The position numbers were made by a program, and so were the translations under genes. A DNA stretch of 64,000 nt from assembly GCF_039969785.1 (NCBI RefSeq), contig NZ_JBDVNC010000004.1, positions 1 through 64,000 on the forward strand. The letters are read 5' to 3'. Positions within the stretch are counted from its first letter, which is position 1, and each line of letters begins with the position of its first letter. Shown here in pieces: positions 41,375 to 52,046 of this stretch. Source of the DNA: Shimia sp039969785. Lineage in GTDB: Bacteria; Pseudomonadota; Alphaproteobacteria; Rhodobacterales; Rhodobacteraceae. Below the pieces are notes generated by a model. The model saw only the letters and a program-made list of their open reading frames with translations, was not told the DNA's origin and ran no database searches.

Positions 41375-42154
41375 TTACTCAACGCCCTGAATATCGGGGG
41401 TTTGCCACCCAAGATGCTGCCCCCCATCGACACAGATCAGCTGACCCGTTACCGCTTTTGACTCCAGCAGAAAACCCAACGCGGCGGTAACATCTGACGT
41501 ATCTGCGCCGCGCTTAAGGATCGTGTTAGCACGCTGGCCGGCAAAATGCGCATCGCTTTGGCGAGACCCTTTCAGAGTAGGCCCCGGTCCAATCGCATTT
41601 ACCCGAATATGCGGCGCCAACCCCTGTGCCGCCGTCTGGGTCAGCGCCCAAAGCCCCATCTTGGCAATGGTATAGCTCGAAAACTCGGGCGTCAGTTTCA
41701 GAACGCGCTGATCCACCATATTGACCACCACCCCAGAAGCCACAGGTTCACCATCCGCATCCGGAACAGCCTGTAAACCTTGTCGGGCCATGGCTTGCGT
41801 CAAAACATAAGGCGCGCGCAGATTGCTCTCGATATGACGATCCCAACTTGTGCGTGTCGCCGTGTCGATCCGGTCATACTCAAACACTGACGCATTGTTC
41901 ACCAGACAAGTGACCGGCCCACCCAAACCCTCAACGGCCTGCTCAAACAACACGTCGGTTTCAGATTCGATCAACAGATCAGCCTGCAGCACAATTGCCC
42001 GTCGACCCATCGCCCGTATGTCAGATGCGGTTTGCTCTGCCTCATCCTGCGAACCCGCATAATGCACAGCAACATCAAACCCACGCCCCGCCAGATACAG
42101 CGCCATTGCCCTGCCCAGCCGTTTGCCTGCGCCTGTTACCAACGCTCTGCTCAT
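41375..42154 (-). CDS. SDR oxidoreductase, pteridine reductase (PTR1/FolM)-like
   Basis: The 259-residue short-chain reductase has the NADPH motif TGAGKRLG at 7-14, which fits the TGx3RxG pattern of pteridine reductases rather than the usual TGxxxGIG. The catalytic residues also fit that group: Asp148 in VVNMVDQR replaces the standard Ser, with Tyr161 and Lys165 (YTIAK). It may reduce dihydromonapterin or dihydrofolate. AGGAG precedes the ATG. It lies 12 bp downstream of the antiporter gene, on the same strand. Confidence 0.8.
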   Translation of the reverse strand: MSRALVTGAGKRLGRAMALYLAGRGFDVAVHYAGSQDEAEQTASDIRAMGRRAIVLQADLLIESETDVLFEQAVEGLGGPVTCLVNNASVFEYDRIDTATRTSWDRHIESNLRAPYVLTQAMARQGLQAVPDADGEPVASGVVVNMVDQRVLKLTPEFSSYTIAKMGLWALTQTAAQGLAPHIRVNAIGPGPTLKGSRQSDAHFAGQRANTILKRGADTSDVTAALGFLLESKAVTGQLICVDGGQHLGWQTPDIQGVE

Positions 42155-42166
42155 GGGGGCCGTCTC

Positions 42167-43120
42167 CTATGTCAGGACGATGAGGATATAGAGCAGATAC
42201 AGCAACGTCAGAGCAACGCCCCAAACGCGGTTAATGTCCTGCTTAAGAAACACAAATGGCACAATCAGGATCGACGCGCCCAACATCACCCACAGATCAA
42301 ACTGCAGGAATTTGGGATCAACCGGGATGGGGCGCACCAACGACGTAATGCCGACAATGGCCAACAGGTTGAACATGTTCGACCCGATCACATTGCCCAG
42401 CGCAACATCCGCCTGCCGCCGCAGGGCCGCCATAACCGTGGTTGCCAGCTCGGGCAGCGATGTGCCCAGCGCAACAAGCGTCAAACCAATCACCACATCC
42501 GACACACCATAGCGCCGCGCGATGATCTCGGCATTGTCCACCATCAGATCAGCACCCAGCGGCAGTCCGATCAGGCCCAGCACCAGAAATACGATGATAC
42601 GCCACCAAGGCATATCCGGGTCGGCCCCTTCGACGTCTTCTTCATCTTCCTGAACGTTGGCTTTTGCGGCGCGACGATGGCAACGGGCCTGATGAAAGGC
42701 GTCACCCAACACAAATATCAGCGCCGCCAAAAGGATCAGCCCAGAGCCAAACGTAAACACACCACGAGACGCCAGTGCGATGAACAGCAACGATGCCGCG
42801 ATCATATAAAGATAAGTTTTCCGGGTGTTACAATGGCTGGTGTGCAGCGTCGCCAAAATGGCCGGAACCCCAAGAACCAACAGAATATTGGCGGTGTTTG
42901 ACCCCACCACGTTGCCCATCGCGATGCCCGGGGCACCTTTTAGGGCCGCCTGCAACGAAATCAGCAATTCGGGCGCAGATGTGCCAAAGGCCACAATCGT
43001 CAGCGAAACAATCAGCGCCGGAATCCCGACCCGCAAAGACATGTTGACCGCGCCGCGCACCAGCGCATCCCCGGCCAGAAGCAGGATCACCAACCCCAAC
43101 GAGACAAGTGCCCACTCCAT
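42167..43120 (-). CDS. Calcium/sodium antiporter, CaCA family (YrbG-like)
   Basis: This 317-residue membrane exchanger shows the two alpha repeats of the family: FGTSAPELLISLQAA near 43-57 with GNVVGSNTANILLVLG, and LGTSLPELATTVMAA near 212-226 with GNVIGSNMFNLLAIVG. About ten membrane segments are seen. The central cytoplasmic loop is acidic (near 148-165). It sits in a run sohB / small protein / antiporter / SDR on the minus strand. Confidence 0.9.
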   Translation of the reverse strand: MEWALVSLGLVILLLAGDALVRGAVNMSLRVGIPALIVSLTIVAFGTSAPELLISLQAALKGAPGIAMGNVVGSNTANILLVLGVPAILATLHTSHCNTRKTYLYMIAASLLFIALASRGVFTFGSGLILLAALIFVLGDAFHQARCHRRAAKANVQEDEEDVEGADPDMPWWRIIVFLVLGLIGLPLGADLMVDNAEIIARRYGVSDVVIGLTLVALGTSLPELATTVMAALRRQADVALGNVIGSNMFNLLAIVGITSLVRPIPVDPKFLQFDLWVMLGASILIVPFVFLKQDINRVWGVALTLLYLLYILIVLT

Positions 43121-43122
43121 CC

Positions 43123-43290
43123 CTAGCCCTTGCCTTTCTTGCAGGGGCACGCGCCCTTGCCGATCCGATAGCGCCCGCAGGACGCGCATTTAGCGGATTG
43201 CAGCCGTTGCTGTCCGGGAAAGCGCAGCTTTCCAAACATTGCCAGCACGGCCATGCCGACAAGAAACAGGGATACGATCTTAACGATCAC
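43123..43290 (-). CDS. Small membrane protein with C-terminal zinc-ribbon-like cysteines
   Basis: The 55-residue protein begins with a GTG one base after the sohB stop codon, so translation is coupled. One membrane helix (about 5-20) is followed by a basic segment and KCASCGRYRIGKGACPCKKG, with four Cys in a CxxC...CxC pattern able to bind a metal. The stop is two bases before the antiporter start. It resembles small proteins I associate with sohB in Rhodobacterales. Confidence 0.7.
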   Translation of the reverse strand: MIVKIVSLFLVGMAVLAMFGKLRFPGQQRLQSAKCASCGRYRIGKGACPCKKGKG

Positions 43291-43291
43291 G

Positions 43292-44089
43292 TCAGAGTCC
43301 GTAACGGGCGTATTCAGCCCGCTCCTCAACGCCCGCCAGCGCATCCTGCGCCAGATTGGCGCCAAATCGCTGCCAGACGGATCTGCGAATACCATATCGG
43401 CGCAGCTTTACGTCGTCGCCAAACTTTTCTTTGAGAACCGGCATCAGATGCCCCAGCCCGTCGATCAGCCCCAGCTTTTCAGCCTCGCGACCAATCCAGA
43501 CCTCACCGGTGAAAATGTCCGGCAGATTCTCAAGCTTGCTGCCTCGGCGTGTTTTGACATGCCGGATAAAACTAGCGTGGATTTGCTCTAACAACGCAGT
43601 CAGACGTTTCACATCTTCCGGCTTTTCGGGTTTGAACGGGTCCAGCATGGATTTCGACTTGCCTGCCGTGTGCACCCGCCGTTCCAGACCTTGCCGGGAC
43701 AGGAACACATGCGCGCCAAATCCAGCCGAAATCACACCGATGGATCCGACAATCGAATTGTCGTCCGCATAAATCTCATCTGCCGCCACTGCCAGCCAAT
43801 ATCCACCCGACGCGGCGACATCTTCGACAAAGGCAATCACCGGGATGTTTTTCTCTTTTGCTAGCCGCTGGATACGGTTGCCGATCAGCGAACTCTGCAC
43901 CGGGCTGCCACCGGGCGAATTGATCTCCAACGCCACCGCTTTGGGCTTGCCCCGACGAAAGGCTTTTTCCAGAATTGGACCAAGAGTCTGGTCGTTCAGT
44001 TGGCCCCGCGATCCCGCACCGATCACGCCAGAAAGACGGATGACGGCCACAGTCGGATGCGTTTTTAGAAATGGTATCCAGCGCTTCAT
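43292..44089 (-). CDS. sohB: S49 family signal-peptide peptidase-like protease
   Basis: The 265-residue serine protease is of the short SppA/SohB type. The catalytic Ser94 lies in DVAASGGYWLA, and the probable general base Lys146 in GKSKSMLDPF follows 52 residues later, the spacing of Bacillus SppA. It degrades cleaved signal peptides or membrane-associated peptides. No strong ribosome site is seen before ATG 44089. A long hairpin separates it from the upstream ABC exporter genes. Confidence 0.88.
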   Translation of the reverse strand: MKRWIPFLKTHPTVAVIRLSGVIGAGSRGQLNDQTLGPILEKAFRRGKPKAVALEINSPGGSPVQSSLIGNRIQRLAKEKNIPVIAFVEDVAASGGYWLAVAADEIYADDNSIVGSIGVISAGFGAHVFLSRQGLERRVHTAGKSKSMLDPFKPEKPEDVKRLTALLEQIHASFIRHVKTRRGSKLENLPDIFTGEVWIGREAEKLGLIDGLGHLMPVLKEKFGDDVKLRRYGIRRSVWQRFGANLAQDALAGVEERAEYARYGL

Positions 44090-44104
44090 ATTATCGCATG
44101 TAGA

Positions 44105-44137
44105 GCGCCCCCTGCCCTTTCACAAGGCAGGGGGCGC
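44105..44137 (-). terminator. GC-rich hairpin between ABC permease and sohB
   Basis: GCGCCCCCTGCC (44105-44116) pairs perfectly over 12 bp with GGCAGGGGGCGC (44126-44137), with a 9-nt loop. It lies past the end of the ABC permease and 15 nt before the sohB start. It probably ends the upstream transcript, though no T-run follows. Confidence 0.55.
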
Positions 44138-44212
44138 AGGAAACCTGCCGCGTTGCAGATTTATCTGACGAGTTCGCCCGGTGCGATTAACGCGACCACT
44201 GAAAAACGCTTG

Positions 44213-44974
44213 TTAGTTGCGAATGCGCCAACCGGTGCGAAATATCCACCAGATTAGGCCCAGACACAGCGCTGTAAACCCGGCTATCGCCAACAGGCTC
44301 AGCCCAATGGGCACATCCGCCACGCCAAAGAACGACCACCGAAACCCGGAGATCAGATAAACGACGGGGTTGAACAGCGTGATCTTTTGCCAGATCGGCG
44401 GCAGCATCGAAATCGAATAAAACGACCCGCCCAGAAATACCAAAGGCGTGACCACCAGCAACGGGATCAGCTGCAACTGCTCAAAATTCTGCGCCCAGAT
44501 GCCGATGATAAACCCAAACAACGCAAAGCTCAGACAGGTCAGCAACAGAAACGTCATCATCGCAAATGGATGCTGAATCTGCACATCCACAAACAACGCC
44601 GCAGTACCCAGAATGACCAACCCTATGAACAACGCCTTGGTCGCGGCGGCCCCGACAAATCCCAAAACAATCTCCAGAAAGTTGACCGGCGCGGACAGCA
44701 GTTCATAGATCGTGCCAATGAATTTTGGAAAGTAGATGCCAAAAGACGCGTTGGTGATGGCTTGGGTCATCACCGACAACATGATCAGCCCCGGCACAAT
44801 GAACGCACCATAGCTGACGCCTTCAACCTGATCGATCCGGCTGCCGATGGCCGCGCCAAATACGACAAAATACAGCGACGTCGAAATCACCGGCGAAATA
44901 AAACTCTGCGCAATAGTTCTGAAAAATCTTGTCATTTCAGACATATACATCGCATTGACAGCTGCCCAGTTCAT
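44213..44974 (-). CDS. ABC-2 type transporter permease (YadH-like)
   Basis: The 253-residue membrane protein has six predicted segments. The layout and segments such as SYGAFIVPGLIMLSVMTQA near 73-91, LSAPVNFLEI near 112-121 and LFNPVVYLISGFRWSFFG near 203-220 follow E. coli YadH. It forms an exporter with the ATPase whose stop it overlaps (ATGA). The substrate is unknown. Confidence 0.88.
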   Translation of the reverse strand: MNWAAVNAMYMSEMTRFFRTIAQSFISPVISTSLYFVVFGAAIGSRIDQVEGVSYGAFIVPGLIMLSVMTQAITNASFGIYFPKFIGTIYELLSAPVNFLEIVLGFVGAAATKALFIGLVILGTAALFVDVQIQHPFAMMTFLLLTCLSFALFGFIIGIWAQNFEQLQLIPLLVVTPLVFLGGSFYSISMLPPIWQKITLFNPVVYLISGFRWSFFGVADVPIGLSLLAIAGFTALCLGLIWWIFRTGWRIRN

Positions 44975-45900
44975 GCCGCGCCCTCCTTGACCAAACCCAC
45001 GAAAATGTCTTCCAGACTGGTTTGTTCTGTCTGAATATCTTTCAGGTTCAGCCCGACGGCCGACAGATCGCTCAGCAATTGTGTGATCCCGGTGCGTTCC
45101 CCACGCGTGTCATAGCTATAGCGCAGCGCCTGCCCGCCTTCGATAAGCTCCAGATCATACTCAGACAGTGCTTCTGGCACCTGCGCAATGCCGGTCTGCA
45201 GATCGATTTGCAGAACTTTCTGCCCGAGCCGCTTCATCAAAGCCGCCTTTTCCTCGACCAACAACAACTGCCCGCCATTGATCACACCAACTCGGTCAGC
45301 GATGGCTTCGGCCTCTTCGATATAATGCGTGGTCAGAATGATCGTGGTGCCCTGCGCCTTGAGCCCGGCCACCACGTCCCACATATCCTTGCGCAATTCC
45401 ACATCGACCCCGGCGGTGGGTTCATCCAGAAACAGCACTTCCGGCTCGTGGCTCAGCGCTTTGGCGATCAACACCCGGCGTTTCATCCCGCCAGACAGCT
45501 CAAACGTGCGGGACATGCGTTTGTCCCACAGCGACAATTGCCGCAAAATACGTTCAATCAGCGCGTCATCTTTGGGTTTGCCAAACAATCCCCGCGAATA
45601 GGCCACCGTGTCTTTGACCCGCGTGAACGGTTCAAGGTTGATCTCTTGTGGCACCAATCCGATCAGACGCCGGGCATCGCGATAGGCGCTGACCACATCG
45701 TGACCATTGACTGTCACGGAACCAGCGCCCGGATTTGTGATACCGCAAATGGTGGAAATCAGCGTCGTCTTACCGGCCCCGTTTGGGCCCAACAGCGCAA
45801 GAATTTCGCCCTTGTTGATAGATAGGTTGACGCCCTTCAGCGCCTCAAACCCACCCGCATAGGTCTTTTTCAGATCCCGGATTTCGACAATTGTTTCCAT
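44971..45900 (-). CDS. ABC transporter ATP-binding protein (YadG-like)
   Basis: The 309-residue ATPase has Walker A LLGPNGAGKTT near 36-46, signature ELSGGMKRR near 135-143 and Walker B VLFLDEPTAGVD near 156-167. A C-terminal extension beyond about 220 is typical of YadG/CcmA-type exporters. GAGGGG precedes ATG 45900. It is coupled to the permease downstream. Confidence 0.9.
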   Translation of the reverse strand: METIVEIRDLKKTYAGGFEALKGVNLSINKGEILALLGPNGAGKTTLISTICGITNPGAGSVTVNGHDVVSAYRDARRLIGLVPQEINLEPFTRVKDTVAYSRGLFGKPKDDALIERILRQLSLWDKRMSRTFELSGGMKRRVLIAKALSHEPEVLFLDEPTAGVDVELRKDMWDVVAGLKAQGTTIILTTHYIEEAEAIADRVGVINGGQLLLVEEKAALMKRLGQKVLQIDLQTGIAQVPEALSEYDLELIEGGQALRYSYDTRGERTGITQLLSDLSAVGLNLKDIQTEQTSLEDIFVGLVKEGAA

Positions 45901-45996
45901 AAGCCCCTCACTCGTCCGCCGGGGCACCGTATCACTTAGCGCCGCGAGGCCAAGGTCAATTCCGATAGAGCGTTATGTGCATTCCTGCACGCGCAA

Positions 45997-46518
45997 TCAC
46001 CGCCCCGTCAGACGGCTCAGCAAGCCTTTCTTTTCGGCCGGCTTTTCGCCCTCGTCGGCGGCGTCATCCGGTTCGGACGGGCCTTCCAGCGCTTCCTGAA
46101 AATTGGTGAAAAACTGATCCGCCATTTTCTTTGCAAACCCGTCAATCAGACGCGATCCAAGCTGGGCCAGTTTGCCACCAACCTTGGCGTCCACTTCATA
46201 ACTCAGCAATGTGCCGGTCTCGCTGGCCGCCAGCGTCACGTCCGCGCCGCCTTTTGCGAACCCGGCAGCACCGCCCTTGCCCTCGCCGCTCAGCGTCAGG
46301 CTTGTCCCCTCGACCAGATTAGACAGCTCGACGCGGCCCTTGAACGTGGCCTTTACCGGTCCAACCTTTTGCACAACGGTGGCGTCAAACCCATCTTCGG
46401 GGTTGCCCGTCACCTCTTTGGCACCCGGAACACACGCGCCCAGAATCTCGGCACTCAACAGCGCGGCCCAGACTTCGGAAACGGGGGCTGCTATCTCACG
46501 TTGATCGCTCATATGCAT
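45997..46518 (-). CDS. CoxG-like SRPBCC-domain protein
   Basis: The 173-residue protein of the CO dehydrogenase subunit G family (START/SRPBCC fold) has REIAAPVSEVWAALL near 7-21 and the long C-terminal helix GSRLIDGFAKKMADQFF near 121-137. CoxG helps anchor or mature molybdenum hydroxylases. No CO dehydrogenase genes are nearby, so this is probably an isolated homologue. GGAGG precedes the ATG. The tail (about 145-173) is charged. Confidence 0.82.
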   Translation of the reverse strand: MHMSDQREIAAPVSEVWAALLSAEILGACVPGAKEVTGNPEDGFDATVVQKVGPVKATFKGRVELSNLVEGTSLTLSGEGKGGAAGFAKGGADVTLAASETGTLLSYEVDAKVGGKLAQLGSRLIDGFAKKMADQFFTNFQEALEGPSEPDDAADEGEKPAEKKGLLSRLTGR

Positions 46519-46650
46519 GGTCTGGTCCTCCTTGACGCCGCGCGTGGGGCCACCCTAGGGCCGCCCAATGTCCGGCGCAAGCAGACCAAGGTCGGAGTTT
46601 GACGCTCTTTTTACCCAACGGTGTACCTGCCCGATTTTACCCGTGCCGGA

Positions 46651-47724
<1,074 letters not shown>

Positions 47725-47725
47725 C

Positions 47726-48913
47726 TCAAAGCTCCAGCATGGTTTTGGTCACAATATTGCGCTGAATTTCGTTTGATCCGCCAAAGATCGACGTCTTGCG
47801 GTTGTTGAAATAGCGCGCGGCGTTCTGGGCTGTATCCGGCGGGCCAAATGTCAGGTTGCCATCGCTCACATGCCCCGGAAACGGCGCCGCCGCCGGGCCC
47901 AGCGCGCGGCGGGCGAGGTCTTTTAGTTCCTGATGGATCACCGTGCCCTTGATCTTGAGGATCGAGGTTTCCGGCCCCGGTCCACCCTGCTGTTGTGCCT
48001 TGAACAACATGCGCAGATTGGTGATCTTCATCGCTTCAAGATCAATTTCCACCTGCGCAATCCGGGCGGCAAATAACGGGTCTTCGATCAGAGGCCTGCC
48101 ACCACGACGTTGCTTGCGAGCCAGCGCCTTGACCTCTTCCAACGCCTGAATGGAAAACCCAACCCCGGCAATCCCGGTGCGCTCATGGGTCAGCAGAAAC
48201 TTGGCAATGGTCCAGCCTTTGTTCTCTTCTCCCACCAGATTTTCAATCGGCACCCGCACATCGGTGAAAAACACTTCGTTCACCTCATGACCGCCTTCGA
48301 TCAACCGGATGGGCCGCATATCGATCCCCGGCGTGTCCAGATCCACAAGGATAAAGCTGATGCCCGCCTGTTGCTTGGCGTCCGGGTCTGTCCGGCACAG
48401 GCAGAAAATCCAATCCGCATGCTGACCCAGCGTGGTCCATGTCTTTTGGCCGTTGATCACCCAGTGATCGCCGTCGCGTTCCGCGCGGGTTTTCAGCGAT
48501 GCCAGATCAGACCCCGCGCCCGGCTCGGAATAGCCCTGACACCACCAATCCGTGCCATCCAGAATACGTGGCAGATAATGCGCCTGCTGCGCCGCGCTGC
48601 CAAATGTCTGTAACACCGGCCCAAGCATGTTCAGCCCAAACGGCACAATGCGCGGCGCATAGGCACGACAGCATTCCTCTTCAAAAATATGTCGCTGAAC
48701 CGGCGTCCATCCGGGGCCGCCAAATTCCGTGGGCCATGTGGTTGCCAACCACCCCTGCGCGTGCAGGATGGCGTGCCAGTCTTCCATAATCGCCTTAGTC
48801 AGTTCGCCACCAGACCGCACCGCATCTGCAATATGCCCGGGCAGGTTTTGGCTCAGAAAACCGCGCACCTCTTCCTGAAAGGTCAGCTCTTTGTCAGAAT
48901 ACCGCAAATCCAT
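47726..48913 (-). CDS. Acyl-CoA dehydrogenase (first of operon)
   Basis: The 395-residue FAD enzyme oxidises acyl-CoA to the 2-enoyl-CoA. WWCQGYSEPGAGSDLASLKT near 132-151 and the IFGGSNEIQRNIVTKTML C-terminus are clear. It lies 3 bp after the fused hydratase/dehydrogenase. The chain length or branching of the substrate is not evident from sequence. Confidence 0.9.
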   Translation of the reverse strand: MDLRYSDKELTFQEEVRGFLSQNLPGHIADAVRSGGELTKAIMEDWHAILHAQGWLATTWPTEFGGPGWTPVQRHIFEEECCRAYAPRIVPFGLNMLGPVLQTFGSAAQQAHYLPRILDGTDWWCQGYSEPGAGSDLASLKTRAERDGDHWVINGQKTWTTLGQHADWIFCLCRTDPDAKQQAGISFILVDLDTPGIDMRPIRLIEGGHEVNEVFFTDVRVPIENLVGEENKGWTIAKFLLTHERTGIAGVGFSIQALEEVKALARKQRRGGRPLIEDPLFAARIAQVEIDLEAMKITNLRMLFKAQQQGGPGPETSILKIKGTVIHQELKDLARRALGPAAAPFPGHVSDGNLTFGPPDTAQNAARYFNNRKTSIFGGSNEIQRNIVTKTMLEL

Positions 48914-48916
48914 GGC

Positions 48917-51004
48917 TCAGCCCCTTTTGTTCAGATCGCCGAAACGCCCGCCTGTGTCCGCCATCCGTCGCAGCATTGCAGGCACCTGCCAGAAATGCGC
49001 GTCTTCGGCGGCATAGGTTTCGACCCGTTTCACCAGTTCCGCCGCCCCGATCGTGTCGGCGTAATGCAGCGGCCCGCCCCGGAACCGGGGAAAGCCATAG
49101 CCCATCAGAAACACCACATCGATATCCACCGGCCTGCGCGCGATCCCATCTTCCAGCACACGCACCGCCTCGCAAATCATGGCCGTCATATAGCGCTCGA
49201 CAATCTCCTGATCGTCAAACGCGCGGATCTGAATACCCTTTTCGACCCGCACGGCCTCTATGATCTTTGACACCTCGGGATTGGGCTCAATCGAGCCTGT
49301 GTCATAAACATAATACCCCTGCCCAGTCTTGCATCCAAACCAGCCGTTTTCACAAATCCGGTCCGCCACATCGCCGCCGTATCGCTCGTCAGGCGACCGG
49401 GTCGCGGCTTTGCGTTTGCGTGTCATCCAGCCAATGTCCAGCCCGGCCAGATCGCCCACCTTATGCGGCCCCATCGCAAACCCAAACGTTTCCAACGCGG
49501 TATCAACCTGCGTCGGGCTGGCCCCGTCCAGCACCAGATAGGCCGCCACTTTGGAATAGTGCGCCAGAATGCGGTTGCCGATGAACCCGTCGCAAACCCC
49601 GGCGCGCACTGCCACCTTCTTCATCTGCCTGGCCAGCGCAAATCCTGTGGCCACAACCTCAGGCGCGGTCTGCGCCCCGACAACAACCTCCAACAGCCGC
49701 ATGATATGTGCCGGGGAAAAAAAGTGCAGGCCCAGCACATCCGCCGGACGGCGTGTCGAGGCTGCAATTTCGTTGATATCCAGATAAGATGTGTTGGACG
49801 CCAGAATTGCGCCCGGTTTGCAGAATGTGTCGAGCTTGCCAAAGATCTCTTTCTTGACCGCCATGTCCTCAAACACCGCTTCAATCACCAGATCAGCCTC
49901 GGCCAACCCCTCCAAACCTGTCACCGGATTCAACCGCGCCACTGCGGCATCCCGCGCGGCGGCTGTCATTTTACCGCGGTTGACCGCGCCCTCAAGATTG
50001 CTGGTGATGGTGCTGACACCGCGCGCCAGCGCCTCTTGCGTGACCTCGACCAAAGTGACCGACAGACCTGACATCAACGCAGATGTGGCAATGCCCGAGC
50101 CCATCGTGCCGCCGCCAATCACACCGACCTGTGCAATATCGCGGGCCATGGCCGTTTTCTCGGGAATGTTGCCAACGGCGCGTTCACCGAAAAACGCGTG
50201 GATCATGCCTTTGCTCTGGTCCGTCGCCAAACACTCCAGAAACGCCGCGCGCTCGACTTTCATGCCTGCTTCAAACGGGCCGGTTGCCGCTGCAATCGCT
50301 TCGATGCAGCGCACCGGCGACACCAACAACGGAGACTTTTTGCGCACCTGTGCCAACGCTGTGGCAATTGCGTCGTCATCCGGCGCAGTCTGCAAATCCC
50401 GCGTGCGCCGCGTCTTCAGGATACCCGCCACGACGTCCTGTGCCGCCTGCAATGCCATGTCGCGCGGCGCTCCCGTGTCGATCCGGTCAATCAACCCCAT
50501 GTCCAGGGCTTCGGGGGCGGCAACCTGACGGCCAGACAGGCTCAGATCCAGCGCGCTGGCGATCCCGATCAGCCGGGGCGCACGCTGCGTTCCGCCTGCT
50601 CCGGGCAACAGCCCAAGATGTATCTCGGGCAATCCGACCCGCGCAGATGCCACCGCCACCCGCGCATGACACGCCATCGCCAGTTCCAGCCCTCCGCCCA
50701 GCGCCGTTCCATGCAGCGCACAAACCAGAGGCACAGCGCAGGCTTCAACGATGTCATATAATTCCGGCATCATTGGCGCTTGTGGCGGTTTACCAAACTC
50801 GCTGATATCCGCGCCAGCCACAAATGTGCGCCCTGCACAATAAAGCCCGATGGCCTTGATCCCGTCCTGACCGCCAAAACGTTCCACGGCCTCGGCCAGC
50901 CCGCGTCGCACCGCAATCCCGCCCGCGTTCACTGGCGGATTGTCGATACAGATCAGCGCGACCTCTCCCACAACTTCGATTGAAACAACCTGTCGATCCG
51001 CCAT
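48917..51004 (-). CDS. Fused enoyl-CoA hydratase / 3-hydroxyacyl-CoA dehydrogenase (FadJ-like)
   Basis: The 695-residue trifunctional-type enzyme has an N-terminal crotonase domain (about 1-190; GTALGGGLELAMACHARVA near 99-117 and PEIHLGLLPGAGGTQRAP near 124-141). NAD-dependent 3-hydroxyacyl-CoA dehydrogenase domains follow (GVIGGGTMGSGIATSAL near 296-312, PADVLGLHFFSPAHIM near 415-430). It carries out steps two and three of beta-oxidation. GAGGAG lies before ATG 51004. It heads the operon with two acyl-CoA dehydrogenases. No thiolase or CoA ligase is in the window. Confidence 0.92.
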   Translation of the reverse strand: MADRQVVSIEVVGEVALICIDNPPVNAGGIAVRRGLAEAVERFGGQDGIKAIGLYCAGRTFVAGADISEFGKPPQAPMMPELYDIVEACAVPLVCALHGTALGGGLELAMACHARVAVASARVGLPEIHLGLLPGAGGTQRAPRLIGIASALDLSLSGRQVAAPEALDMGLIDRIDTGAPRDMALQAAQDVVAGILKTRRTRDLQTAPDDDAIATALAQVRKKSPLLVSPVRCIEAIAAATGPFEAGMKVERAAFLECLATDQSKGMIHAFFGERAVGNIPEKTAMARDIAQVGVIGGGTMGSGIATSALMSGLSVTLVEVTQEALARGVSTITSNLEGAVNRGKMTAAARDAAVARLNPVTGLEGLAEADLVIEAVFEDMAVKKEIFGKLDTFCKPGAILASNTSYLDINEIAASTRRPADVLGLHFFSPAHIMRLLEVVVGAQTAPEVVATGFALARQMKKVAVRAGVCDGFIGNRILAHYSKVAAYLVLDGASPTQVDTALETFGFAMGPHKVGDLAGLDIGWMTRKRKAATRSPDERYGGDVADRICENGWFGCKTGQGYYVYDTGSIEPNPEVSKIIEAVRVEKGIQIRAFDDQEIVERYMTAMICEAVRVLEDGIARRPVDIDVVFLMGYGFPRFRGGPLHYADTIGAAELVKRVETYAAEDAHFWQVPAMLRRMADTGGRFGDLNKRG

Positions 51005-51189
51005 CCGCCGCTCCTCTGATGCACCGATGTTTTTGTCGCATCGCACATTGTAAGCCGTCAACAACACCGACCGGATTAGCACGGCGGACACGGTGTAACG
51101 TCACGGCACAAGCCCACACGCGACCACGCCTTGACCTTCGCAGGCGGCGCTCTCACAGTGTCATTCAGACAACCGAAAAGGGCAGCGCA

Positions 51190-51978
51190 ATGGTGACACT
51201 CTCTCACGCCGACATTGAGACGTTCCAAACCGATGGCGTCGTCCTGATCCGTGGGCTGTTTGCCGACCACGTCGACACTTTGCGCGCGGGCGTCGCACGT
51301 AACATGGCCGATCCCGGTCCCTATGCGTCAGAAAACAAGAAAGACGGCGAAACCGGGCGGTTCTTTGACGACTATTGCAACTGGCAACGCATTCCCGAAT
51401 TCCGTGAGGTGATCGAAACCTCTCCTGCGGCCAGGGTTGCGGCTCAACTGATGCAATCGCAAAGCGTGCAAATGTTCCATGATCACGTGCTGGTCAAGGA
51501 ACCCGGCACCTCAATGGCAACTCCCTGGCACACGGATGGCCCGTATTATTTTGTCGAAGGCCATCAGACGATCAGCTTTTGGTCGCCGCTGGACCCGGTC
51601 ACTGACGCGACGTTGCGGTTGGTGGCAGGCTCTCACAAATGGGAAAAGCCGGTGCTGCCCACCCGCTGGGTCAGCGAAGAAAGCTTCTTTGCGGATGAAG
51701 ACGCTTATATGCCCATCCCTGATCCCGACGCCCAGAGCATGCGCGTTCTGGAATGGGAGATGATGCCCGGCGATGCGGTGGCATTCAATTACCACATCCT
51801 GCACGGTGCGCGCGGCAACACATCAACCACCCGACGCCGCGCCTTTTCGCTGCGGCTTTTGGGCGACGATGCGCGTTATGTTGAGCGGCCCGGCCCGACG
51901 TCACCGCCTTTTCCGGGGCACGACATGGTGTCCGGACAAAAGCTGCGTGAGGACTGGTTTCCGATCCTCAAACCCTAA
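51190..51978 (+). CDS. Phytanoyl-CoA dioxygenase-family Fe(II)/2-oxoglutarate oxygenase
   Basis: The 262-residue cupin-fold dioxygenase has the iron triad His114 and Asp116 (WHTDGPYY) and distal His205 (ILHGARGN), with an Arg shortly after for 2-oxoglutarate. Members hydroxylate phytanoyl-CoA, phosphonates or other small molecules. It is divergent from the fadJ-like operon over 185 bp and may act on the same branched or unusual acyl substrate. ATG 51190 is chosen because the family N-terminus begins there. Confidence 0.87.
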   Translation: MVTLSHADIETFQTDGVVLIRGLFADHVDTLRAGVARNMADPGPYASENKKDGETGRFFDDYCNWQRIPEFREVIETSPAARVAAQLMQSQSVQMFHDHVLVKEPGTSMATPWHTDGPYYFVEGHQTISFWSPLDPVTDATLRLVAGSHKWEKPVLPTRWVSEESFFADEDAYMPIPDPDAQSMRVLEWEMMPGDAVAFNYHILHGARGNTSTTRRRAFSLRLLGDDARYVERPGPTSPPFPGHDMVSGQKLREDWFPILKP

Positions 51979-51989
51979 GCGGCGCAAAC

Positions 51990-52025
51990 GCAAAAATGCC
52001 CGAGCCGCTTTAGTAACTCGGGCAT
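51990..52025 (-). terminator. Rho-independent terminator of the yqeY-like gene
   Basis: On the minus strand ATGCCCGAG and CTCGGGCAT (52025-52017 and 52004-51996) form a 9-bp stem with a 12-nt loop and then run into TTTTTG. It lies between convergent genes and may also stop the plus-strand dioxygenase transcript. Confidence 0.8.
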
Positions 52026-52046
52026 CCCTGAACTTTTGAACTCAGA

